DNA from: Candidatus Saccharibacteria bacterium UBA6258 | GTDB taxonomy: Bacteria > Patescibacteriota > Saccharimonadia > Saccharimonadales > Saccharimonadaceae | Assembly: GCA_002441145.1 (NCBI GenBank) | Contig: DJVK01000005.1 | Span: forward strand, 1 to 12,655 | DNA: 12,655 nucleotides | Reading direction: 5' to 3' | Notes under the pieces: generated by a model | Told to the model about the DNA's origin: nothing | The model's database searches: none | Seen by the model: the letters and a program-made list of their open reading frames with translations, nothing else | Shown here: piece by piece, positions 6,080 to 11,393 of the stretch | Position numbering within the stretch: the stretch's first letter is position 1 | Layout: every line of letters starts with the position of its first letter | Position numbers and translations under genes: made by a program

Positions 6080-7144
6080 TTACTTATTATCCGGGTCGTT
6101 TTCGCCGCGATCTGCGCTTGGCGATTGACCTTCTTCGGGGCCGGTGCCCTTTAGTGTACTTTCGGCGTTGCCTGCGTTCACTTCGTAGCTCGTGTTAGTA
6201 CTTTCAAAGAAGTTGACGAGTTCGTAGGTGTCGTTTGCAGTTGCCATCCACTTAGCCGGGTTGCTCACGTTGTAGTGAGGCTCAAACCCAAGCTCTTCTA
6301 GGCGACGGTCGGTCAGGTATTTAACATACTGGTTGATGTAGTCGGCATTAAGGCCAAGGATACCGTTCGGCAACAATGCTTTGTTGTACTCTTCTTCCAT
6401 CTCGACGGCGTCAAGAATCATTTGCTTAATTTCGTTAGCAAATTCTTCGGTCTGAAGATCTTCGTTTTCTTCGATGACGGTCAGGATAAGGTTGATGCCG
6501 AATTTGAGGTGGAGGCTTTCATCGCGTACGATCCAGTCAATTAGGCTACCAAAATTACGCAGCAAGTTGCGCTGGCGGAACGAAAGCGCCACCATGAAGC
6601 CACTGTAAAACCAGATGCCTTCGAGGACGATGTTATACGCGATAAGGTTGCGAATAAAGTCCTTCTTGCCTTCGGTCGACGTAATATCTAGGTTGTCTTC
6701 GGTCATTCGCTTGATGTACTTGGTCTCGAACTCTTCTTTACGAGCCATTGTTGGTTCATCGACGTGTGCGGCATAGGCTGCCTCGCGGTCGATTGGGAAG
6801 GTTTCGAGGACGTATTCGAACGCCATACAGTGGTTTGCTTCTTCCCACATCTGCTTTGCCAAGTACAAGTGTGCTTCGGCTGCGTTTACATATGGGTACA
6901 CGCCGAAAGCCAATGCCTTATTAACAAGTAGTTCGTTCGGGTTAAAGTAGCTCATCAAGAATGTCACCGCGTGACGCTCTTCGTCGCTCATCTTTTCCCA
7001 GTCAGCTAAATCTTGCGCTAGCTGGATTTCGTTCGGGAACCACGTATTTGCGACCGCTTGGTCGTATAAGTCCATCGCCCATTGATACTTGATTGGCTTA
7101 AGTAGTAAGCCGTCCTGAATGCCTGATCCTAAAATTTGTGCCAT
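6080..7144 (-). CDS. nrdB: Ribonucleotide reductase small (R2) subunit, class Ic-like
   Basis: Radical-generating ferritin-like subunit of class I ribonucleotide reductase, partner of NrdA in making dNDPs. The metal ligands can be placed from the helices: E71 (FNPNELLVNK), E102 and H105 (WEEANH), E175 (VLEGIWFY), E209 and H212 (RDESLH). Two substitutions stand out: the radical tyrosine, four residues after the first ligand His, is F109, and the first carboxylate is Glu rather than Asp. Glu plus Phe is the signature of class Ic, first described in Chlamydia trachomatis, which uses a Mn(IV)/Fe(III) centre instead of a tyrosyl radical; class Id (Mn2) is the main alternative. W49 and D208 suit the radical transfer path and Y320 the C-terminal relay Tyr (E. 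coli Y356). The tail after Y320 is 34 residues, acidic and Gly/Ser-rich. Strong Shine-Dalgarno AAGGGGG, 5 nt before ATG; 79-aa gene 21 nt upstream; a terminator follows the stop. Confidence 0.95.
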   Translation of the reverse strand: MAQILGSGIQDGLLLKPIKYQWAMDLYDQAVANTWFPNEIQLAQDLADWEKMSDEERHAVTFLMSYFNPNELLVNKALAFGVYPYVNAAEAHLYLAKQMWEEANHCMAFEYVLETFPIDREAAYAAHVDEPTMARKEEFETKYIKRMTEDNLDITSTEGKKDFIRNLIAYNIVLEGIWFYSGFMVALSFRQRNLLRNFGSLIDWIVRDESLHLKFGINLILTVIEENEDLQTEEFANEIKQMILDAVEMEEEYNKALLPNGILGLNADYINQYVKYLTDRRLEELGFEPHYNVSNPAKWMATANDTYELVNFFESTNTSYEVNAGNAESTLKGTGPEEGQSPSADRGENDPDNK

Positions 7145-7165
7145 TGTCGCCCCCTTGTCTTTAAA

Positions 7166-7405
7166 TTATTCAAACTCAACACCGCGTTCATTTAATACTA
7201 CTGCACAAGCACCCATTTCGATGTGAAGTTTATTACTCGAATCAAGAAGTTCTTGTTCGTTTTCTTCACTGAGATTTGTGCGATCTGTTAAATTTTGAGC
7301 AATTTCAGCAGTCGCATTCTCGGCAAATCGATAGCGCTTCAATAATGCCTCGTCGGGCATAGTCCTAAACGCATCGGTATAAAATTTTTGCGTAACACTA
7401 TCCAT
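7166..7405 (-). CDS. Uncharacterised 79-aa helical protein in the nrd cluster
   Basis: Not recognised. The sequence is charged and predicted almost wholly alpha-helical (residues 3-30, 32-41, 45-73), with conserved-looking segments MPDEALLKRYRFAENATAEI and NKLHIEMGACAVVLNERGVEFE; one Cys (C67). No signal peptide or membrane segment. The pattern of two or three helices suggests a small helical bundle or a partner-binding protein. Its ATG is 7 nt after a perfect TATAAT (7418-7413), so an internal promoter probably makes a leaderless transcript that continues into nrdB, 21 nt downstream. The 76-aa gene ends 25 nt upstream. The position between nrdA and nrdB suggests a link to the reductase, for instance metal loading or subunit regulation, but nothing in the sequence proves it. 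Confidence 0.75.
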   Translation of the reverse strand: MDSVTQKFYTDAFRTMPDEALLKRYRFAENATAEIAQNLTDRTNLSEENEQELLDSSNKLHIEMGACAVVLNERGVEFE

Positions 7406-7412
7406 AGCGTCT

Positions 7413-7440
7413 ATTATACAGTAACCGACACTAGCGACAA
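7413..7440 (-). promoter_or_regulatory. Internal promoter before the 79-aa gene and nrdB
   Basis: TTGTCG (7440-7435), 16 bp, TATAAT (7418-7413) on the minus strand, overlapping the last codons of the 76-aa gene. Seven bases follow before the ATG at 7405. It would allow nrdB to be made independently of the NrdR-controlled nrdA promoter. Confidence 0.55.
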
Positions 7441-7661
7441 TAGAGTGGCGTCGATTTAACAGATACGGAACCTAGGCCTGCCTCTGCACGAGTCCAGTCT
7501 TTGGTTTTCAACGTTTCAGGATGAGAAATTGGCTGAGACATTTTTGACTCTACAATAGGGTTGCCCGCAAGGTCGGTACCGACGATTTTCATCTCGGCAC
7601 CATTGACGATGATGTCTTGGCCGACACGGAAAGGGGTGTATTCTGCTTTTGGAGTTTCCAT
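7431..7661 (-). CDS. Uncharacterised 76-aa protein in the nrd cluster
   Basis: Not recognised. The N-terminal half, FRVGQDIIVNGAEMKIVGTD (residues 11-30), alternates hydrophobic residues with turns (GQ, NG, TD-x-x-GN) and looks like a small beta-barrel or SH3-like fold; the C-terminal half is polar and ends TPLYCR with a Cys at position 75. The ATG lies one base after the TAA of the 57-aa CxxC gene (TAATATG arrangement) and has no Shine-Dalgarno, so it is probably translated by coupling. That places it in the nrdA transcript. The penultimate Cys is worth noting beside the CxxC neighbour, but one Cys is no evidence of redox function. Ends in TAG. Confidence 0.72.
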   Translation of the reverse strand: METPKAEYTPFRVGQDIIVNGAEMKIVGTDLAGNPIVESKMSQPISHPETLKTKDWTRAEAGLGSVSVKSTPLYCR

Positions 7662-7662
7662 A

Positions 7663-7836
7663 TTATTGGCACCCGTCGCACATCGTTAAATCAGCTGGGT
7701 CAATCGGTGCGGCAACTTGCCCGCTGCGGGCCGCTTCTTGGTTTGCCGTCGATTGTGCAGATTCCATCGCATCGCTGATGGCTTGTAGCTTTTCTTCGAG
7801 TGACATTTCGTCATTGATGATTGTGTTTGCGTTCAT
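7663..7836 (-). CDS. Detached NrdA C-terminal redox tail (57 aa, ends CDGCQ)
   Basis: A small protein starting MNANTIINDEMSLEEKLQAI: an acidic helical segment (residues 9-38), a flexible Ala/Pro-rich stretch, and the end PIDPADLTMCDGCQ. Class I NrdA proteins end in a swinging arm with two redox cysteines that re-reduce the active site, commonly CxxCQ or CxxxxC. NrdA here (7852-10257) has no such pair, and this gene supplies it: it lies directly downstream in the same frame, separated by TAG and five codons. AAGGG (7849-7845) is 8 nt before the ATG, giving it an independent ribosome site. Reading through TAG would give an 864-residue NrdA of conventional design. I infer a true split subunit acting in trans, with stop readthrough or a sequence error as alternatives. 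Too small for many gene callers. Confidence 0.8.
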   Translation of the reverse strand: MNANTIINDEMSLEEKLQAISDAMESAQSTANQEAARSGQVAAPIDPADLTMCDGCQ

Positions 7837-7851
7837 AGTTATTTCCCTTCT

Positions 7852-10257
7852 CTATACTTCTTGCTTTTTAGCGAATCCGAATCCGGCTTTTCGTGCACCG
7901 CCGCTGACCGATTCTGACTTGTTTACGTGTGTGGTACTTTGCTCTGCCTGGTGACGTGGTTTCATGTGCAGGTAATACGTTGTTTTTAGTCCGCGCTTCC
8001 ATGCTTCCATGTAGACAGTCTCCATGTCATCGATACTGCGTGATTCGAGATACATGTTGCGGCTGATTGCTTGGTCGACCCATTTTTGTGCGCGACCGGC
8101 CACTTCGATAAACGCGAATGGCGAGAGCTGGAAGCAGGTCTTGTAGACATCTTTCAGGCGTTGTGGGATGACGTCAATATTCGTCAGGTCACCTTGCTCT
8201 ACGAGCAGCTGCTCTTTTACTTCGTCCCATAGGTTGAGTGCTTTTAGGTCGCGAACAAGGTTGGTATTCACTTCGAGGAACTTTCCGTTCAGGGTACTGC
8301 GGCTAAAGATTTGGCCAAACTGTGGGTCGATACCCGGTGTCGTACCGGCGACGTGCGCGATGTTCGCGGTTGGTGCGATGGCCATCAATGTCGCGTTGCG
8401 CATACCCTTGGTCGTCTTAGCGCGAAGCGCTTCCCAGTCGAGGCGCGCCTTACGCGTGATATCAACTTTTACCTTACGGTCTTTTGCCAGTACATCAACG
8501 GTGTCGATTGGTAGCAATCCTTTGCTCCATCCGCTTCCAGGGAAGTCTGGGTAGCTACCGCGAGTCTTTGCTAGTTCAGCGCTTTCGTCGATGGCGTAGT
8601 AACTGATGAATTCAGTTAGTTGGTCCATTGTGTCGTAGGCTTCTTCAGATTCGTAGCTATAACCGAGTTTCTCGATGACATCGGTGAAGCCCATGATACC
8701 GAGGCCAAGTGCGCGTGTCGACTGAATACTGTTAATCGCTTCAGGGATTGGCGTGTCGGTAATGTCACATAGGTTGTCGAGTTGTCGGATGGCGCTGCGC
8801 GACGCATCTTTTAATCGGTCCCAGTCCCACTGTTTCGTGTCGATGTCGAGGTACGAAGAGAGATTGATACTTACCAGGTTACATACCGAAATGTTATCTT
8901 TGTCGTTCGGTAATGTGATTTCGGTACACAAGTTAGATGAGTGGATCGTCGCCGTGTTGTTGTTCAGTGCACGAACGTTGATCGTGTCCTTCCAGGTAAT
9001 CCATGGGTGGCTCGATGCCTGAAGAGTCGTTAGAATCGAGCGCCACTGCTGGCGGGCGGGAATCTTTTTGAATTCGCGTAGTTCACCGCGTTCCGCCATC
9101 TTGACGTATTCGTTGTAGCGCTTGCTGAATGCCTCACCGTATAGTTCTGATAGTTCAGGCGTTTCAGCTGGGTCGAACATGTACCAATCTTGCTCTTTCG
9201 CGACGCGTTTCATAAACTCGTCACTTATATAGACGGCGATGTTTGCAAAACGAGTCCTAAAGTATGGGTCGCCTGAGTTTTGGCGGAGCTCCATGAATTG
9301 TGGAAAGTTGAGGTGCCAGTTTTCCATGTAAATTGCTGCTGCGCCGGCTTTTTTGCCTTTGCGCGAAACGGCGAAGAGTGCCGTGTCGATCATCTTCATG
9401 AATGGTAGAGGGCCGGTTGATACAGTATTTGTCGTCTTGACGGGGCTACCAGCTGCGCGCAGCTTGTTCATGCTGATTCCGATGCCACCAGTTCCCTTTG
9501 CAATCCACATCGTGTCGCGGACTGACTTTGCAATTGATTCCATGTCGTCTTCGACATCGATGACGAAACAGTTTGATAGTTGCGGGAATGAACCGCCGGC
9601 ATTGACGCGTGTCGAACCGCCCGGGAGGTAGTCTAGGTTAGACATGTGCTTGTAAAAGTCGAGCGCTGCTGCGGTTGGGTCTTTTTCGTTAAAGCTGAGG
9701 CCCATTGCGATACGCATGTGAGTAAACTGTGGAGTTTCGATCGGTTCACCGTTTTGCTTACGCAATGCGTAACGGTTGCGATTGGTGATAACGCCGAGGT
9801 ATTTGCTTAATGTGTCACGTGACGGGTCGAGTGCTTCGGATAACTTTTTAATGTCAAAGACACTGCTATCGGCCATACGTGCATCGAGCATACCGTCTTT
9901 GACGCCCTGTTTTAGGTACTTAGGGAATGCTTTTGCGTGCAGCTTTTTAAGTTCTGCATCGTCGGCATAGTCACCGAGCGTGTTCTTATAGATGTTCTTA
10001 AGCAGCAGGCGCGCGGCGATCGTGTCAAAGTCTGGATCATCTTTGACGTTCTGCAAAGCCGTGTTGATGACTGCTTCGTCGAGTTCTTCGCTCGTGATGC
10101 CGTCAAACAGCGTCAGCTGCAGTTCGGTCGCGACTTGAACGACCTTCTGAATCTGGTCTGGCAAGCCTTCTGAGGCTTTGACCAACGCTAGGTTGATCTT
10201 GTTGGCGTCGAATGGTTCGCGGGTGCCGTCGCGTTTTACCACATAGATTGCGCTCAT
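7852..10257 (-). CDS. nrdA: Ribonucleotide reductase large (R1) subunit, lacking the C-terminal Cys pair
   Basis: Catalytic subunit that reduces ribonucleoside diphosphates to deoxyribonucleotides. One N-terminal ATP-cone (about 2-90, IYVVKRDGTREPFDANKI) gives allosteric on/off control by ATP/dATP. The barrel carries all active-site residues: C230 (LSNCFVI) and C459 (SVCNL), the reducing pair; N442, C444 and E446 (SNLCTEI), with C444 the thiyl radical; and Y761-Y762 (KTTYYLH) of the radical path from NrdB. The protein then enters a tail, KPRHQAEQSTTHVNK, that in relatives continues through a long linker to a terminal CxxC; here it stops at KKQEV with TAG at residue 802. No cysteine follows C708. 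The missing end is encoded by the next gene in the same frame. Start by the family N-terminus; weak Shine-Dalgarno AAAGGG, 8 nt upstream. A 15-codon frame overlaps the start (ATGA). Confidence 0.96.
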   Translation of the reverse strand: MSAIYVVKRDGTREPFDANKINLALVKASEGLPDQIQKVVQVATELQLTLFDGITSEELDEAVINTALQNVKDDPDFDTIAARLLLKNIYKNTLGDYADDAELKKLHAKAFPKYLKQGVKDGMLDARMADSSVFDIKKLSEALDPSRDTLSKYLGVITNRNRYALRKQNGEPIETPQFTHMRIAMGLSFNEKDPTAAALDFYKHMSNLDYLPGGSTRVNAGGSFPQLSNCFVIDVEDDMESIAKSVRDTMWIAKGTGGIGISMNKLRAAGSPVKTTNTVSTGPLPFMKMIDTALFAVSRKGKKAGAAAIYMENWHLNFPQFMELRQNSGDPYFRTRFANIAVYISDEFMKRVAKEQDWYMFDPAETPELSELYGEAFSKRYNEYVKMAERGELREFKKIPARQQWRSILTTLQASSHPWITWKDTINVRALNNNTATIHSSNLCTEITLPNDKDNISVCNLVSINLSSYLDIDTKQWDWDRLKDASRSAIRQLDNLCDITDTPIPEAINSIQSTRALGLGIMGFTDVIEKLGYSYESEEAYDTMDQLTEFISYYAIDESAELAKTRGSYPDFPGSGWSKGLLPIDTVDVLAKDRKVKVDITRKARLDWEALRAKTTKGMRNATLMAIAPTANIAHVAGTTPGIDPQFGQIFSRSTLNGKFLEVNTNLVRDLKALNLWDEVKEQLLVEQGDLTNIDVIPQRLKDVYKTCFQLSPFAFIEVAGRAQKWVDQAISRNMYLESRSIDDMETVYMEAWKRGLKTTYYLHMKPRHQAEQSTTHVNKSESVSGGARKAGFGFAKKQEV

Positions 10258-10301
10258 ATATTATTCCCTTTTCTTTTGTTAGTTAGTACCTTACCGTTCA
10301 C
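10254..10301 (-). CDS. Possible 15-aa leader peptide overlapping the nrdA start
   Basis: GTG at 10301 opens a 15-codon frame (MNGKVLTNKRKGNNI) whose TGA overlaps the nrdA ATG as ATGA. It lies 4 nt after GGAGG (10310-10306), part of GGAGGTGAT, a much better match to the 16S rRNA end than the site before nrdA. The short spacing and the lack of other support make this tentative. If translated it would couple ribosomes into nrdA. Confidence 0.35.
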   Translation of the reverse strand: MNGKVLTNKRKGNNI

Positions 10302-10303
10302 AT

Positions 10304-10317
10304 CACCTCCCCAGGTG
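10304..10317 (-). promoter_or_regulatory. Hairpin that encloses the strong Shine-Dalgarno in the nrdA leader
   Basis: In the nrdA mRNA, CACCT (10317-10313) can pair with AGGTG (10308-10304) around a GGGG loop, tying up the GGAGGTG ribosome site. Upstream, GCAAG (10380-10376) can pair with CTTGC (10323-10319), enclosing AACTC/GGGTT and GCGC/GCGC stems. The leader from the predicted start near 10421 to the ATG is about 164 nt, unusually long for this window. It matched no riboswitch class I could recall. Confidence 0.4.
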
Positions 10318-10403
10318 TGCAAGCAAAGCGAAATCTAACCCGGGCGCTATGCGCGCGGACTGAGTTCGTCACTATCTTGCTAATGTGTCTGTTTTATTGA
10401 ACT

Positions 10404-10451
10404 GCTACATATGTAGTGTCTAACATTAAATATAAACGCTATATATGTGGA
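10404..10451. promoter_or_regulatory. Proximal NrdR-like box pair in the nrdA promoter
   Basis: Box A (10404-10419), GCTACATATGTAGTGT, and box B (10436-10451), ACGCTATATATGTGGA, each match the NrdR consensus acaCwAtATaTwGtgt well over one half. The offset is 32 bp, three helical turns with a 16-bp linker, as in known NrdR operators. Box B fills the spacer of the predicted nrdA promoter and box A lies just past the start site, so binding should block transcription. No nrdR gene is in the window. Confidence 0.7.
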
Positions 10452-10457
10452 TTTCAA
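10429..10457 (-). promoter_or_regulatory. Predicted nrdA promoter
   Basis: TTGAAA (10457-10452), 17 bp, TATATT (10434-10429) on the minus strand. The start site should fall near 10422-10421. NrdR-like boxes sit in the spacer and just downstream. Confidence 0.6.
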
Positions 10458-10476
10458 GCGTTTTTAGCATGTTTTT

Positions 10477-10521
10477 TTAACTACAAGCGGAATGACCCCT
10501 TATGCAGTACGTTGTAGTTAA
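10477..10521. repeat. 10-bp perfect inverted repeat between the two NrdR-box pairs
   Basis: TTAACTACAA at 10477-10486 is the exact inverse of TTGTAGTTAA at 10512-10521, with 25 bp between. There is no T run after the stem on the minus strand (A-rich instead), so it is not a terminator for nrd-direction transcription. It may be an operator for another regulator or a chance feature of AT-rich DNA. Confidence 0.5.
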
Positions 10522-10525
10522 TGCT

Positions 10526-10573
10526 ACGCTATATATAGCGTGTATTAGGTTATGCATACACTACCTATAGCGA
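10526..10573. promoter_or_regulatory. Distal NrdR-like box pair
   Basis: Box C (10526-10541) is ACGCTATATATAGCGT, a perfect 16-bp palindrome that meets every invariant NrdR position. Box D (10558-10573) is ACACTACCTATAGCGA, with differences mainly at the centre. The offset is again exactly 32 bp. The pair is about 95 bp upstream of the nrdA -10 and 65-110 bp upstream of the ABC operon -10, so it could act on either, or on a second promoter. The GC-rich stretch 10574-10634 beyond it holds nothing I could identify. Confidence 0.7.
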
Positions 10574-10634
10574 ACCGATTTCAGCCGCTGTGCAGTATCG
10601 GCGCGGCCCTTAGCTCACCCCTGCGGCATCTCGG

Positions 10635-10643
10635 TGATACACT
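10635..10643 (+). promoter_or_regulatory. Extended -10 promoter of the ABC operon
   Basis: TGATACACT (10635-10643) followed by six bases and the ATG at 10650, the same arrangement and hexamer as the orn promoter. No -35 seen. The mRNA should start at or next to the ATG. Confidence 0.55.
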
Positions 10644-10649
10644 ATATAT

Positions 10650-11393
10650 ATGGAAAACATCATCTCTATCAAAGATTTTTCGATGAAGTTCGGCAAAACG
10701 AGTGTCATCGATAATCTCAGCTTCAACGTAAAGCGAGGCGAAACATTCGGCCTGCTTGGCAGCAATGGATCAGGCAAAACAACGACCATCCGCGCGCTCC
10801 TTGGCATATATATACCAACATCCGGCAAACTGCACGTCGGCGGTGCACCCTACTCGGTTTCTGGCGGCATTAAGCTAGGCTACCTACCAGAAGAGCGCGG
10901 ATTGTATAAAAAGGAATCGGTCATCGACGTCATGACCTACTTTGGCCAACTTAAGGGCCTAAGCCGCGACGATGCGCGCGGGCAGTCGTTAGAATACTTA
11001 CGCAAAGTAAAGCTCGACGACAAAGCGACCACGCGCTTAGATAAACTATCCGGTGGCCAGCAACAAAAAGTCCAGCTCGGTATTACCATCCTCGGTGATC
11101 CTGAATTATTGATTCTCGACGAACCCACCAAAGGGTTTGACCCCGTTAACCGCCGATTGCTTATGAATATCATCGAAGAGCATCAGCAAAAGGGCGCGAC
11201 CGTCATCCTCGTGACCCACCAAATGGAAGAAGTCGAACGCTTGTGCGACCGGATTGTCCTGCTTAAAGACGGCAAGGCGCATGCCTACGGGACAGTCGAC
11301 GAAGTACGGCAACGATTTGACGGCAAATCACTCGACGACATTTTTATACATATATACGGTGACGAAAATCTAGAGGAGGTCGACCATGCATAA
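10650..11393 (+). CDS. ABC transporter ATP-binding protein (NatA-like)
   Basis: ATPase of an ABC-2 type exporter, cytoplasmic face of the membrane, working with the permease encoded next. All nucleotide-binding motifs are present: Walker A GSNGSGKT (37-44), signature LSGGQQQK (133-140), Walker B LLILDE (153-158) followed by the D-loop region, and the switch His in LVTHQ (H190). GYLPEERGLY (77-86), where the Q-loop would lie, is typical of the NatA/YhaQ group, whose members export Na+ or unidentified substrates. The 247-residue length is short for the group, lacking most of the C-terminal DUF4162-like extension. No Shine-Dalgarno; promoter 6 nt upstream indicates a leaderless mRNA. The stop overlaps the permease start by 8 nt. 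Substrate cannot be told from sequence. Confidence 0.93.
   Translation: MENIISIKDFSMKFGKTSVIDNLSFNVKRGETFGLLGSNGSGKTTTIRALLGIYIPTSGKLHVGGAPYSVSGGIKLGYLPEERGLYKKESVIDVMTYFGQLKGLSRDDARGQSLEYLRKVKLDDKATTRLDKLSGGQQQKVQLGITILGDPELLILDEPTKGFDPVNRRLLMNIIEEHQQKGATVILVTHQMEEVERLCDRIVLLKDGKAHAYGTVDEVRQRFDGKSLDDIFIHIYGDENLEEVDHA

Noticed and set aside
7852..7854. General amber recoding (TAG as a sense codon)
   Set aside because: TAG ends mscL, pyrG, the 49-aa, the 76-aa and the metalloprotease genes at sensible family lengths, so TAG is a normal stop here. Site-specific readthrough in nrdA is still possible.
10258..10421. Cobalamin or 2'-deoxyguanosine riboswitch in the nrdA leader
   Set aside because: Both classes are known near reductase genes, but I see no B12-box (GCCACTG) and none of the purine-riboswitch junction sequences.
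10639..10654. A fifth NrdR-like box (ACACTATATATATGGA) over the ABC ATPase start
   Set aside because: Only the left half fits; G at position 13 is missing, and no partner box lies 31-33 bp away on either side. The sequence is explained by the TACACT -10 box and the start codon.
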